This document shows positions 51,221 through 61,966 of a stretch of DNA of 64,000 nt, piece after piece. Numbering within the stretch: the stretch's first letter is position 1; each line of letters opens with the position of its first letter. Both the position numbers and the translations under genes were made by a program. Under the pieces are notes generated by a model. That model had not been told where the DNA came from and did no database searches. It saw nothing but the letters and a program-made list of their open reading frames with translations. Origin of the DNA: Microbacterium sp. EYE_78 (GTDB lineage: Bacteria > Actinomycetota > Actinomycetes > Actinomycetales > Microbacteriaceae); contig NZ_JAHXMY010000002.1 of the NCBI RefSeq assembly GCF_023149035.1, forward strand, positions 1,116,001 through 1,180,000, given 5' to 3'.

Positions 51221-51907
51221 GTGACCGAGCCGCAGTTCCTCATCCCCCTCTGGGCCGACCTCACCGCCGTCGGCCTGGGCGGCGTGCAGGGCGCGCTGTT
51301 CGCCTCAGGATTCCAGGGTCAGCGGCGCCTCGATCTGCTCGGTGTCGCAATCATCGGCGTCGTCATGGGGCTCGGCGGCGGCATGATCCGCGACCTGCTG
51401 CTGAACACGACGCCCGTGGCCCTCCAGAGCGACGCATACCTCATCACCGTGACGGCCGCAGCGCTCGTCGGGATGCTGCTTGCGAACCTCTTCCGACGCA
51501 TGAACGCGGTGATCGTCGCGCTCGACGCAGTGGCCATCGGCATGTTCGGCGCGCTCGGCACGACGAAGGCACTGGCGCTCGGCCTGCCGCTCATCCCGTC
51601 CGTGTTCGTCGGCGCGTGCGCCGCCGTCGGAGGCGGTCTGCTCCGCGACGTCTTCATGGGCCTGCCGGTCGCCATGATGCACGTCGGCTCGCTCTACGCC
51701 GTCGCCGCCGCCGTCGGATGCGCCGTGCTCGCCGTCATGAGCCTCATCGGCGGGGCGGCGGTCCCGGCGGCGATCACCTGCATCGCGGTGACCGCCGTCA
51801 TCCGCGTGCTCGCCGTCGTCTTCGACATCTCCCTGCCCGAACAGCGAGCGCTCTACCGACGCAAGGTCGCCGTCGAGACCTCGACGATCCCGATCATCAA
51901 GCCCTGA
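51221..51907 (+). CDS. UPF0126/TRIC-like membrane protein
   Basis: A 228-residue protein of the UPF0126 (YadS/TRIC-like) family with seven predicted helices in two repeated units. Each unit has a glycine-rich signature: [20 protein letters not shown] in the first, and [19 protein letters not shown] in the second. The GGGMIRD/GGGLLRD pair is the family mark. Some members are trimeric cation channels or glycine transporters. GTG 51221 is the start. It converges on leuA with a 16-base gap. Confidence 0.9.
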   Translation: MTEPQFLIPLWADLTAVGLGGVQGALFASGFQGQRRLDLLGVAIIGVVMGLGGGMIRDLLLNTTPVALQSDAYLITVTAAALVGMLLANLFRRMNAVIVALDAVAIGMFGALGTTKALALGLPLIPSVFVGACAAVGGGLLRDVFMGLPVAMMHVGSLYAVAAAVGCAVLAVMSLIGGAAVPAAITCIAVTAVIRVLAVVFDISLPEQRALYRRKVAVETSTIPIIKP

Positions 51908-51923
51908 CGGCGACCCTGCCGGA

Positions 51924-53806
<1,883 letters not shown>

Positions 53807-53812
53807 GCGTCC

Positions 53813-53818
53813 ACGTTA
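53813..53818 (-). promoter_or_regulatory. Predicted -10 hexamer of the leuL-leuA transcript
   Basis: TAACGT on the minus strand ends 6 bases before the leader ATG at 53806; leaderless start predicted. Confidence 0.5.
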
Positions 53819-53861
53819 CACCCCGGCATGCGCTCACGGCACCCGCGGCGACTGACCGACG

Positions 53862-54794
53862 TCAGGGCAGCAGCGCGAGCTTTCCGCCGGGGTGACCGCT
53901 CATGAGGAGGTCGGCGGCGGCTTTCGCCTCGGTCATCGGGTAGGTCCGAGCGACGGGGACCTCGAGGCGGCCCCGGGCTGCGAGATCGACGAGGTCCGCG
54001 CGCACACCGTCGCGGAAGACGGCGCTCGCCTTTTTCATCCCGCCGATCATGACGATCCCCTCAGCCTCGACGAGGTCGGCCCGGACGATCGTGATGATCC
54101 GCGCGCGGTCCTCGACGAGTTCGAGCGACGAGGCGATGGCCTCGTCGGTGCCCACGCCGTCGAGCGCGGCGACGAACGGCGCGCCGGCTGCGGCATCCCT
54201 CGCCCGCTCCACGAGACCGTCGCCGTACTCGATCGCGACGCCGCCGTAGCGACGGACGGTGTCGAGATTGCGCGCACCGGCGGTCCCGACGACCCGGATG
54301 CCCCGCACGGCCGCCTGCTGCAGGAAGCTGACCCCCACGGCGCCGGACGCGGCGTGGAAGAGAACGGTGTCGCCCCGCTGCGCCCCGCTCCGCTCGAGCA
54401 GCTCCGCGGCGGTCGCTCCCGCGAGCAGCAGGTTCGCCGCCTCGGGGTGGGTGAGCGTCGACGGCTTGGCGAACGCCTTGTCGGCGGGGATCGTCAGCTC
54501 GGTCGTGTAGCCGCCGGTGACCCGGAACGCGACGACCTCGTCGCCGACGGAGGCAGCGCCCGAGCCGATGACCGTGTCGGGTCCGATCGCGGCGATCTCC
54601 CCCGACACCTCGTACCCGAGCGGCACCGGGAACTCCGCCCCCGGGCGGGCGCTGTGCTTGACGTCGGCCGGGTTCATGCCCGCCGCGTGCACGCGGATCG
54701 TGATCTCGCCCGCGACCGGAGCCGGCGCCTCGACCTCGCGGAATTCCCACTCCGCGATGCCGCCGGGCCCCGTCGCGAACCATGCCTGTGCCAT
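53862..54794 (-). CDS. NADP-dependent quinone oxidoreductase-type dehydrogenase (MDR family)
   Basis: A 310-residue zinc-free medium-chain dehydrogenase. The N-terminal GroES-like domain has EITIRVHAAGMNPADVKH and PLGYEVSGEIAAIG. The Rossmann domain has AASGAVGVSFLQQAAVRG (the cofactor-binding AxGxVG) and later YPMTEAKAAADLLMSGHPGGKLAL. No structural or catalytic zinc ligands are visible. AGGAAGGA precedes ATG 54794. It lies downstream of era in the same direction; its substrate cannot be read from sequence. Confidence 0.9.
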   Translation of the reverse strand: MAQAWFATGPGGIAEWEFREVEAPAPVAGEITIRVHAAGMNPADVKHSARPGAEFPVPLGYEVSGEIAAIGPDTVIGSGAASVGDEVVAFRVTGGYTTELTIPADKAFAKPSTLTHPEAANLLLAGATAAELLERSGAQRGDTVLFHAASGAVGVSFLQQAAVRGIRVVGTAGARNLDTVRRYGGVAIEYGDGLVERARDAAAGAPFVAALDGVGTDEAIASSLELVEDRARIITIVRADLVEAEGIVMIGGMKKASAVFRDGVRADLVDLAARGRLEVPVARTYPMTEAKAAADLLMSGHPGGKLALLP

Positions 54795-54829
54795 GCGTCG
54801 TCCTTCCTGTCGTGTCGGCGTCGTCGCCG

Positions 54830-55720
54830 TCAGAATCCGAGGCGGCCCAACTGCTTCGGGTCGCGCTGCCACTCCTTGGCCACCCGGACATGGAGCGAGA
54901 GGTACACCCGGCCGCCCACGAGAGGCTCGATGCCCGCGCGTGATCGGGCACCGACGTCCGCCAGGCGGGAGCCCTTGCGGCCGATGATGATGGCCTTCTG
55001 GCTGTCCCGCTCGACCACGATGTTCGCGTAGACGTCGGTGAGGTCGCTGTCCTCCCGGGCGCTGATGTCCTCGACGGTCACGGCGATCGAGTGGGGCAGC
55101 TCGTCGCGCACCCCGTCGAGCGCGGCTTCGCGGATGATCTCCGCGATGCGGTCCTCGAGGCTCTCGTCGGTGACGACGCCCTCGGGGTAGAGCGCGGGAC
55201 CCTCCGGCATGAGCTTCAGGAGCTCGTCCGCGAGGACGTCGAGCTGGTCATCGGTCACCGCCGACAGCGGGATGACGGCGTCCCAGTCCTCACGAAGCGC
55301 GTCGACCTCCATGAGTCGCTCGGTGATCTCGTCGCGGCTCGCGATGTCGACCTTCGTGACGATCGCGATCTTCTTCGCGCGGCCGTAGCCGTCCAGCGAC
55401 GCCGCGATGCGGCGGTCGCCGGGCCCGACCTTCTCGGTCGCCGGGACCAGGAACCCGATCGCGTCGACGTCGCCGAGCACCTGCTCGACGAGGTCGTTCA
55501 GCCGCTGACCCAGCAGGGTCCGCGGCTTGTGGATGCCGGGGGTGTCGACGATCACGAGCTGACCGCCCGAGCGGTTCACGATGCCGCGGATCGCACGGCG
55601 CGTCGTCTGCGGCTTGTCGCTGGTGATGGCGACCTTCTCGCCGACGAGGGCGTTGGTCAGCGTGGACTTGCCCACGTTGGGGCGTCCGACGAACGTCACG
55701 AATCCGGAACGGTCGGTCAT
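54830..55720 (-). CDS. era: GTPase Era
   Basis: A 296-residue GTPase needed for 16S rRNA maturation and 30S assembly. G1 is GRPNVGKSTLTNAL, G2 TTRRAIRGI, G3 DTPGIHKP and G4 TKVD. The C-terminal KH domain holds IIIGRKGSRLADVGARSR. ATG 55720 is chosen because GGAG is spaced 5 bases before it; a GTG two codons earlier overlaps the upstream stop. It is the last core gene of the conserved phoH-ybeY-corC-era run. Confidence 0.96.
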   Translation of the reverse strand: MTDRSGFVTFVGRPNVGKSTLTNALVGEKVAITSDKPQTTRRAIRGIVNRSGGQLVIVDTPGIHKPRTLLGQRLNDLVEQVLGDVDAIGFLVPATEKVGPGDRRIAASLDGYGRAKKIAIVTKVDIASRDEITERLMEVDALREDWDAVIPLSAVTDDQLDVLADELLKLMPEGPALYPEGVVTDESLEDRIAEIIREAALDGVRDELPHSIAVTVEDISAREDSDLTDVYANIVVERDSQKAIIIGRKGSRLADVGARSRAGIEPLVGGRVYLSLHVRVAKEWQRDPKQLGRLGF

Positions 55721-55722
55721 GG

Positions 55723-57045
55723 TCACTCCGATCCCCGCGAGACGCGGATCTCTCCGGTGGTGGCGGGGAATGCGCGCTCGAGCGCCTCGAGGCTCTCGGC
55801 ACGCTCGACGAACACGGTGGCCAGCCCGCGGCCCCGCCCGAGGGAGGTACCGCCGGTGAGCACGAGCCCGCTGTGCTCGACGCGTGCACCGGGCACAGGG
55901 ACGCTGCCCAGCACCTTGCCGAACAGCCCGCCGATCGAGTCGACGTCATCGTCCTCGAGCTCGATGCCGAACAGGTCGCCGACCTCGTCCAGGGCCAGTC
56001 GCGTGCTCACACGGAACCGGCCGCCGCCCAGGTCCGACACCTCGCTCGAGCGCAGGTCGTACTCGTCGGCGATCTCGCCCACGAGCTCCTCGATGAGGTC
56101 CTCGAGGGTCACGAGCCCAGAGACACCGCCGTACTCGTCGACGACCATGCAGACGTGCACGGCCTCTCGCTTCATCTGCTGCAGCAGGGTCTCGGCCCGC
56201 ATCGACTCCGGGACGAAGACGGCCGGCCGTGCGATCTGCGCGACGGGGACGCCCCGCCACGCGGTCTCGTCGCGGTAGGCGAACTGCACGAGGTCCTTCA
56301 GGTACACGACGCCGGTGATGTCGTCGGCTTCGCCGTCGGCGACGGGGATCCGGGACACCCCCTTGTCGAGGAAGAGCGTCATGGCCTGCTGCGTGGTGGC
56401 CGCGGCATCCATCGTCACCATGTCGGTCCGGGGCACCATCACCGCGCGCACGAAACGGTCGGTGAAATCGAACACCGAGTGGATGAGGTCGCGGTCGTCG
56501 GCCTCGATCAGGTCCTGCGACGCCGCCTCGTCGACCATGCTGAGCAGCTGCTCCTCGGACGCGAACGACGCACCGCGGTGGATGCCGGGGGTGAGGCGAT
56601 CGCCGATGACCACGAGCAGATGCGCGAGAGGGCCGAGCACGACGCGTGCCGCCCGGATGAGGGGAGCGCAGACGCGCAGGAAGCCTTTGGAGTGCTGACG
56701 ACCGACGGCGCGGGGGGACGCGCCGACGAGCACGAAGGACGCGACGGTCATGACGACGACGGCGGCGAGCATGGCCCACCAGATGTTGTCGAAGAACAGC
56801 ATGAACGCGACCGTCACCAGCACGGCGGCGGCCGTCTCGATCAGGATGCGGATGAAGACCACCGCGGTGCGGTGGGCATCCGGATCCGCCGCGATGCGCC
56901 GGAGCGAACCACCCGAGCGCGCCTCGTCGGCGAGGTCCGCGAGGTCGGCACGCGACGTGACGTCGAGTGCCGCCTCGAGCGAGGCCATCAACCCGCCGAG
57001 CGCGACGAGCAGGACCGCCGCGACGAGGAGGAGGATCTCGGTCAT
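55723..57045 (-). CDS. Hemolysin/CorC family protein with CBS domains (CNNM-type)
   Basis: A 440-residue membrane protein. The N-terminal CNNM (DUF21) domain has four helices up to about residue 125, starting MTEILLLVAAVLLVALGGLM. A CBS pair follows (MVPRTDMVTMDAAATTQQAM, then VYLKDLVQFAYRD, and VDEYGGVSGLVTLEDLIEEL). The C-terminal CorC_HlyC domain ends the protein. Members are magnesium/cobalt efflux or transport proteins. It overlaps ybeY by 4 bases (ATGA) and era's upstream GTG by 3. Confidence 0.93.
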   Translation of the reverse strand: MTEILLLVAAVLLVALGGLMASLEAALDVTSRADLADLADEARSGGSLRRIAADPDAHRTAVVFIRILIETAAAVLVTVAFMLFFDNIWWAMLAAVVVMTVASFVLVGASPRAVGRQHSKGFLRVCAPLIRAARVVLGPLAHLLVVIGDRLTPGIHRGASFASEEQLLSMVDEAASQDLIEADDRDLIHSVFDFTDRFVRAVMVPRTDMVTMDAAATTQQAMTLFLDKGVSRIPVADGEADDITGVVYLKDLVQFAYRDETAWRGVPVAQIARPAVFVPESMRAETLLQQMKREAVHVCMVVDEYGGVSGLVTLEDLIEELVGEIADEYDLRSSEVSDLGGGRFRVSTRLALDEVGDLFGIELEDDDVDSIGGLFGKVLGSVPVPGARVEHSGLVLTGGTSLGRGRGLATVFVERAESLEALERAFPATTGEIRVSRGSE

Positions 57046-57509
57046 GCGCGCCGGCGGCGCTCGCTCGCGCGGAACGAGGCGATGAGCTCCTTCTGCAGCC
57101 CGAACATCTCCTTCTCCTCCTCGGGCTCGGCGTGATCGAAGCCGAGGAGGTGGAGCAGGCCGTGGGTGGTCAGGAGGATGAGCTCGTCGACCGTCGGATG
57201 GTTCGCCGCCTGCGCCTGGGTCTCGGCGACCTGCGGGCACAGCACGATGTCGCCGAGGAGGCCGGCGGGGGTCGGCGATTCGTCGGTTCCCGGACGCAGT
57301 TCGTCCATCGGGAAGCTCAGCACGTCCGTGGGCCCGGGCTCGTCCATCCACTGCACGTGGAGCGCCTCCATGGCGCCCTCGTCGACCAGGAGGATCGCGA
57401 GGTCGGCATCGGGGCTCACGTGCAGCTCGGCCAGGTTGTGCTCGGTCAGGCGCAGGAGCACCGTCTCGTCGACGTCGACACCCGACTCGTTGGTGATCTC
57501 GATGGTCAT
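57042..57509 (-). CDS. ybeY: Endoribonuclease YbeY (rRNA maturation)
   Basis: A 155-residue zinc endonuclease for rRNA maturation and ribosome quality control. The metal-binding signature is TTHGLLHLLGFDHAEPEEE, with three histidines, near residue 117. WMDEPGPTDVLSFPMDE is the second conserved block. ATG 57509 overlaps the phoH stop (ATGA). Confidence 0.96.
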   Translation of the reverse strand: MTIEITNESGVDVDETVLLRLTEHNLAELHVSPDADLAILLVDEGAMEALHVQWMDEPGPTDVLSFPMDELRPGTDESPTPAGLLGDIVLCPQVAETQAQAANHPTVDELILLTTHGLLHLLGFDHAEPEEEKEMFGLQKELIASFRASERRRRA

Positions 57510-58588
57510 GAACGTCCTCGCTTGGGCTGGCGGTCGCGGGGGCCGGCGGGGCGAAGCCCCGCTCGTCGCTCCGCGCGGTTGGCGAACTCGCTGGCCTCGT
57601 CGCGCTCGCGGCGGGCGACCAGCTTCTCCTCGTCGTAGGCGCTGTACGCGTCGACGATCCGGCCGACGAGCGTGTGCCGGACGACGTCGTCGCTGGTCAA
57701 GCGGGAGAAATGGATGTCGTCGATGTCCTTCAGGACCCGGGTGACCAGTCGCAGGCCCGACGCCCCCTGCGGGAGGTCGACCTGCGTGATGTCGCCCGTC
57801 ACCACCATCCGGGTGCCGAACCCGAGACGCGTCAGGAACATCTTCATCTGCTCGGGTGTCGTGTTCTGCGCCTCGTCGAGGACGACGAACGAGTCGTTGA
57901 GCGTCCGGCCGCGCATGTACGCCAGCGGGGCGACCTCGATCGTCCCCGACGCCATGAGCTTGGGCACGAGTTCGGGGTCCATCATCTCGTTCAGGGCGTC
58001 GTAGAGCGGACGCAGGTACGGATCGATCTTGTCCGTCAGCGTCCCGGGAAGGAATCCCAGCCGCTCCCCCGCCTCCACGGCGGGGCGGGTCAGGATGATG
58101 CGGCTGACCTCCTTGCGCTGCAGCGCCTGCACGGCCTTGGCCATCGCGAGGTACGTCTTGCCGGTGCCCGCGGGTCCGATGCCGAAGACGATCGTGTTCT
58201 CCTCGATCGCGTCGACGTACTCCTTCTGACCGAGCGTCTTGGGCCGGATGACCTTGCCGCGCGACGAGAGGATGGCCTCACCGAGCACCTCGGAGGGCCG
58301 CATCCCGCTGTTGTCGCGGAGGATGCGGCTCGATTGGGTCACATCGCTCGGGTCGAGCCCCTGCCCCGCGCGCGCCATCCCGATGAGCTCGTCGACCAGT
58401 TCCTTCGCACGGCCGACGGCGTCCTGCTCGCCGGTGAGGGTGATCTCGTTGCCGCGGACGTGCACCTGGACCTCGGGGTGCTCGCGCTCGACCGTTCGCA
58501 GGAGACGGTCCTGCGGCCCGAGCAGCTGCACCATCGCGACGCCGTCTGCGTAGATGCGGGCGACGGTGGGTTCGCGTTCGTCAGTCAC
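57506..58588 (-). CDS. PhoH family ATPase
   Basis: A 360-residue P-loop ATPase of the PhoH-like (YbeZ) type, paired with YbeY as in most bacteria. An N-terminal KH-like region is followed by the ATPase domain with Walker A GIGPAGTGKTYLAMAKAV near residue 145. Walker B is NDSFVVLDEAQNTTPEQMKM and MVVTGDITQVDLPQGASGL follows. The basic C-terminal tail (RRAGLRPAGPRDRQPKR) suggests RNA binding. GTG 58588 follows GGAAGG at 8-9 bases and overlaps the HIT gene by 8 bases. Confidence 0.94.
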   Translation of the reverse strand: MTDEREPTVARIYADGVAMVQLLGPQDRLLRTVEREHPEVQVHVRGNEITLTGEQDAVGRAKELVDELIGMARAGQGLDPSDVTQSSRILRDNSGMRPSEVLGEAILSSRGKVIRPKTLGQKEYVDAIEENTIVFGIGPAGTGKTYLAMAKAVQALQRKEVSRIILTRPAVEAGERLGFLPGTLTDKIDPYLRPLYDALNEMMDPELVPKLMASGTIEVAPLAYMRGRTLNDSFVVLDEAQNTTPEQMKMFLTRLGFGTRMVVTGDITQVDLPQGASGLRLVTRVLKDIDDIHFSRLTSDDVVRHTLVGRIVDAYSAYDEEKLVARRERDEASEFANRAERRAGLRPAGPRDRQPKRGRS

Positions 58589-58928
58589 CGAGGCTTCCTT
58601 CCGTGAGTCCGCCGCCGAGCACGTGCGCGTGCACGTGAAAGACGGTCTGGCCCGCCCCGGGGCCGGTGTTGAAGATGAGTCTGAAGTCGCCGCCCGCGTG
58701 CTCGGCGGCGACGGAGTTCGCGAGTCCCACGACCTCGGCGAGCAGGTCGGGGTCCCCCGCGGCGAGCTCGACGACGTTGCGGTACTGCTCGGTCTTGGGG
58801 ATGACGAGCAGGTGGACCGGCGCCTTCGGGGCGATGTCGCGGATCGCGAACGCGCTGTCGGTCTCGGCGATGATCTCGGAGGGGATCTCACCCCGGAGGA
58901 TGCGGGTGAACACCGATGCGTCGCTCAT
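58581..58928 (-). CDS. HIT domain nucleotide hydrolase
   Basis: A 115-residue histidine-triad protein that hydrolyses nucleoside phosphoramidates. The signature is GQTVFHVHAHVLGG near the C-terminus. VFTRILRGEIPSEIIAETD and PVHLLVIPKTEQYRNV are typical of the Hint group. ATG 58928 lies 6 bases after TAGACT. It is followed by phoH. Confidence 0.94.
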   Translation of the reverse strand: MSDASVFTRILRGEIPSEIIAETDSAFAIRDIAPKAPVHLLVIPKTEQYRNVVELAAGDPDLLAEVVGLANSVAAEHAGGDFRLIFNTGPGAGQTVFHVHAHVLGGGLTEGSLGD

Positions 58929-58934
58929 CCCTTC

Positions 58935-58940
58935 AGTCTA
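58935..58940 (-). promoter_or_regulatory. Predicted -10 hexamer of the HIT gene
   Basis: TAGACT on the minus strand ends 6 bases before ATG 58928. It lies between the rsmE stop and the HIT start and could begin a HIT-phoH-ybeY-corC-era transcript. Confidence 0.45.
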
Positions 58941-58975
58941 GTCAGCGGGTCCCGCAGCGAGCCGGGCCTGTCCGC

Positions 58976-59713
58976 CTACCAGCGCGAGAGGGCGGCGTTC
59001 ACGAGGGCGAGCGCGACCGGTCCCGCCGTGGAGGTGCGCAGGACTGTGTCGCCGAGACGGACGAGGGTCGCCCCCGCCGCGCCAAGCGCGTCGAGCTCCT
59101 CGGGCGCGATGCCGCCCTCGGGGCCGACCACGAGCACGACGTCCCGGTCGTCGGCAGGATCCAGGTCGACCGCCGTGAGGGCGAGGGATGCCGTCGGTTC
59201 GAGCACCAGCATCCGGGCGCTCCCCGCCCTCGCCGCCAGGTCCCGCGTGCTCGAGGGCTGCTCGATGTCGGCGAGCCAGGCTCGGTGGGCCTGCTTCGCC
59301 GCCTCCCGCGCGATGGTCTCCCACCGCGCCACACCTTTCGCGACCTTCGGGCCGTCCCACCGCGAGACACTGCGGCCGGACTGCCACGGCACGATCGCGT
59401 CCACGCCGAGCTCGGTCGCCGCCTGGACCGCGAGCTCGTCCCGATCGCCCTTCGCGAGCGCCTGGACGAGGACGGTGCGCGGCGAGGGCGCGGGGACGTC
59501 CGCACGTGAGGTGACCTCGAGGGTGACCTCCTTCGGCGCGACGGATGCGACCGTGCCACTCAGCCACGCGCCGCGACCGTCGCCGACGGTCACGTCCTCA
59601 CCGACGCGGATGCGGCGGACCGCCGCGGCGTGGTGCGCCTCGGCGCCCGTGAGAGTGACCGTGTCGCCCGGCCGGGCGGCGGTCGCATCGCCGGTGAGGA
59701 AGTGCAGCGCCAT
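58976..59713 (-). CDS. rsmE: 16S rRNA (uracil-1498-N3)-methyltransferase
   Basis: A 245-residue SPOUT methyltransferase that methylates U1498 of 16S rRNA. An N-terminal PUA-like domain (GAEAHHAAAVRRIRVGEDV) precedes the knotted SPOUT domain with ELGVDAIVPWQSGRSV, then VVLVVGPEGGIAPEELDAL and LRTSTAGPVALALVN, which form the SAM-binding trefoil. ATG 59713 lies 2 bases after the dnaJ stop, so the two are coupled. Confidence 0.94.
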   Translation of the reverse strand: MALHFLTGDATAARPGDTVTLTGAEAHHAAAVRRIRVGEDVTVGDGRGAWLSGTVASVAPKEVTLEVTSRADVPAPSPRTVLVQALAKGDRDELAVQAATELGVDAIVPWQSGRSVSRWDGPKVAKGVARWETIAREAAKQAHRAWLADIEQPSSTRDLAARAGSARMLVLEPTASLALTAVDLDPADDRDVVLVVGPEGGIAPEELDALGAAGATLVRLGDTVLRTSTAGPVALALVNAALSRW

Positions 59714-59715
59714 GA

Positions 59716-60831
59716 TCAGCGCTTGAACTTGCCGCGGAGCTTGGAGAACAGGCCCGGGTGGAACTCGGCCAGGTGCGGGGGTGCGGGCTTCGTCCGCTTG
59801 GCGAGCTCCTGGACCAGCGCCTTGGCCTTCGGGTCGAGGTGCGAAGGCGTGACCACCTGGACCCCCACGCGGAGGTCGCCGCGCTGGTCGCCGCGCAGCG
59901 GCGTGATGCCTCGCCCGCGGATCGTGAGCTCGTCGCCCGCCTGGACCCCCGAGCGCAGCTCGAGGTCGACCTTGCCGTCGAGGGAGTCGATCGTGACGCT
60001 CGTGCCGAGGATGGCGTCGATCATCGAGACCTCGAGGGTCGCGAGGAGATCGTCGCCGTCGCGGCTGAACACGTCGTGCGGCGCGACGGTGACCTCGAGG
60101 TACAGGTCGCCGTTCGGTCCGCCTGCGGGCCCGACCTCGCCGGAGCCCGGGAGCTGCAGTCGCAGCCCGGTCTCGACGCCCGCGGGGATGTCGATCGAGA
60201 CGGTGCGGCGCGAGCGCACGCGGCCCTGCCCCTGACACGTCGAGCACGGGTAGGGGATGGTCGTCCCGTACCCCTGGCAGGTGGTGCACGGCTGCGAGGT
60301 GACGACGTTGCCGAGCAGGCTCCGAACCGTGCGCTGCACCTGTCCCGAGCCGTGGCAGATGTCGCACGTCACGGGCTGGGTGCCCGGCTGGCAGCACGAC
60401 CCCTGGCACGTCTCGCACAGGATCGCCGTGTCGACCTCGATGTCGCGGTGGACACCGAAGACCACGTCACCGAGGGTCAGGTCGACGCGGACGAGGGCGT
60501 CCTGACCCCGTTCGCGCCGGGAGCGCGGGCGTCCCGCACGGGTCCCGCCCCCGCCCCCGCCGAAGAAGGTCTCGAAGATGTCGCTGAACCCGCCGAACCC
60601 GGCGCCGCCACCGCCGAAGCCTCCCCCGTCGCCGCCGATGTCGTACCGCTGGCGCTGATCGGGGTCGCTGAGGACGTCGTAGGCGTGCGTCACGAGCTTG
60701 AACCGCTCGGCGGCATCCTCACCCGGGTTCACGTCCGGGTGCAGCTGCCGCGCGAGACGACGGTACGCCTTCTTGATCTCCTCCGGGCTCGCGTCGCGCG
60801 CGACACCCAGGACCTCGTAGTGGTCTGCCAC
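59716..60831 (-). CDS. dnaJ: Chaperone DnaJ (DnaJ2 type)
   Basis: A 371-residue co-chaperone for DnaK. The J-domain has HPD in [14 protein letters not shown] Gly/Phe-rich linker ([17 protein letters not shown]) follows, then the zinc domain with four repeats: [24 protein letters not shown] and CSTCQGQG. The first repeat ends in Cys rather than Gly, as in other actinobacterial DnaJ2. The C-terminal substrate domain is complete. GTG 60831 (start [10 protein letters not shown]) is preferred because AGAGG lies 5 bases upstream. It follows hrcA by 30 bases; the CIRCE site before hrcA probably controls both. Confidence 0.96.
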   Translation of the reverse strand: MADHYEVLGVARDASPEEIKKAYRRLARQLHPDVNPGEDAAERFKLVTHAYDVLSDPDQRQRYDIGGDGGGFGGGGAGFGGFSDIFETFFGGGGGGTRAGRPRSRRERGQDALVRVDLTLGDVVFGVHRDIEVDTAILCETCQGSCCQPGTQPVTCDICHGSGQVQRTVRSLLGNVVTSQPCTTCQGYGTTIPYPCSTCQGQGRVRSRRTVSIDIPAGVETGLRLQLPGSGEVGPAGGPNGDLYLEVTVAPHDVFSRDGDDLLATLEVSMIDAILGTSVTIDSLDGKVDLELRSGVQAGDELTIRGRGITPLRGDQRGDLRVGVQVVTPSHLDPKAKALVQELAKRTKPAPPHLAEFHPGLFSKLRGKFKR

Positions 60832-60861
60832 AATCACCTCTCCGGCCCGAGGGCCGATCGA

Positions 60862-61896
60862 TCAGCGCGCCTTCTCGTCTTCTTCGAGCAGGCGCGTCAA
60901 GTAGTGCGCGACGGCGCGGACGGCCGCCAGGTTGCTGGGATAGTCCATGCGGGTCGGGCCGAGGACGCCGAGCCGGGCCTGCGACCCGCCGGCGTCGTAG
61001 TCCCCCGCGACGACGGATGCCTCGGCCAAGCCGAACGGCTCGTTCTCGCGACCGATGCTGGTCGCCAGCCCACGGTCGTCCGCGACCATCTCGCCCATCA
61101 GGCGGAGGAGCGTCACCTGCTCCTCGATCGCCTCGAGCAGTGGGTAGATGCTGCCTCGGAAGTCGGATTCGCGGCGAGCGAGCGTCGCCGATCCCGCCAT
61201 CACCATGCGGTCGTGCCGGAATTCGTCCAGTTCCTCGCCGATCGCCCGGAGGACGATCCGGGCGTTGTCCTCGCGCCCGCCGGCGGGCGGGTCCTCGAGC
61301 ATCCGGGCGATCGCGGCGGCGCCGTCCCGCACGCTCTTGCCGGTCAGCAGGGCCGCCATCGCGAGCTTGAGCTGCCCCGCCTCCTCGACGTCGGGCTCCG
61401 TGGTGAGGAAGGCGACGCGCTGCGAGACCCTGCCGGTGTCGGTCACGACGATGATGACGACCCGCGTGCCGCCGAGGTGGACGACCTCGACGTGCGAGAT
61501 GTTCGCGCGCGCGAACGACGGGTACTGCACGATCGCGACCTGCCCCGTCAGGCGCGTGAGGGTCCGGACGGTGCGTACGAGCAGATCGTCGAGGTCACCG
61601 GTGTCCTCGAGGAACGAGCCGATCGCGGAGCGCTGCGCGGAGGTCAGCGGACGCACCTCCGCCAGGTGGTCCACGAAGACGCGGTACCCCTTGTCCGTGG
61701 GCACGCGACCGGACGACGTGTGGGGTGCGGCGATGAGCTCCTCGTCCTCCAGCAGCGCCATGTCGTTGCGGATCGTGGCGGCGGACACGCCGAACTGATG
61801 CCGATCGACGATCGCCTTGCTGCCGACGGGCTCGCGCGTGTCCACGTAGTCCTGGACGATCGCCCGCAGCACCTGCAGTCCGCGTTCCGAGACCAT
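60862..61896 (-). CDS. hrcA: Heat-inducible transcriptional repressor HrcA
   Basis: Represses chaperone genes by binding CIRCE. The 344 residues contain the N-terminal winged helix (LQVLRAIVQDYVDTREPVGSK, cut here as VLRAIVQDYVDTREPVGSK, then GVSAATIRNDMALLEDEELI). A GAF-like domain and a dimerisation/insertion region follow. SSGRVPTDKGYRVFVDHLAE is also characteristic. ATG 61896 is chosen over the adjacent GTG, with GGAGGAGG 4-7 bases upstream. The CIRCE-type repeat and -10 hexamer lie 15-45 bases before the start. Confidence 0.96.
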   Translation of the reverse strand: MVSERGLQVLRAIVQDYVDTREPVGSKAIVDRHQFGVSAATIRNDMALLEDEELIAAPHTSSGRVPTDKGYRVFVDHLAEVRPLTSAQRSAIGSFLEDTGDLDDLLVRTVRTLTRLTGQVAIVQYPSFARANISHVEVVHLGGTRVVIIVVTDTGRVSQRVAFLTTEPDVEEAGQLKLAMAALLTGKSVRDGAAAIARMLEDPPAGGREDNARIVLRAIGEELDEFRHDRMVMAGSATLARRESDFRGSIYPLLEAIEEQVTLLRLMGEMVADDRGLATSIGRENEPFGLAEASVVAGDYDAGGSQARLGVLGPTRMDYPSNLAAVRAVAHYLTRLLEEDEKAR

Positions 61897-61910
61897 CACC
61901 CCTCCTCCGC

Positions 61911-61935
61911 TGGCACTCTCGAAGTCTGAGTGCCA
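61911..61935 (-). promoter_or_regulatory. CIRCE-type operator before hrcA
   Basis: TGGCACTC and GAGTGCCA form a perfect 8-bp inverted repeat with a 9-base spacer. The consensus CIRCE is TTAGCACTC with a 9-base spacer, so one base per arm (A to G) differs. It starts right after the -10 hexamer, as expected for an autoregulated hrcA promoter. Confidence 0.85.
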
Positions 61936-61941
61936 ATTCTA
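61936..61941 (-). promoter_or_regulatory. Predicted -10 hexamer of hrcA
   Basis: TAGAAT on the minus strand directly abuts the CIRCE repeat, so transcription would begin inside the first arm and repressor binding would block it. Confidence 0.55.
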
Positions 61942-61966
61942 CCGCGCGTCGAGCGATCCGCGCGGA

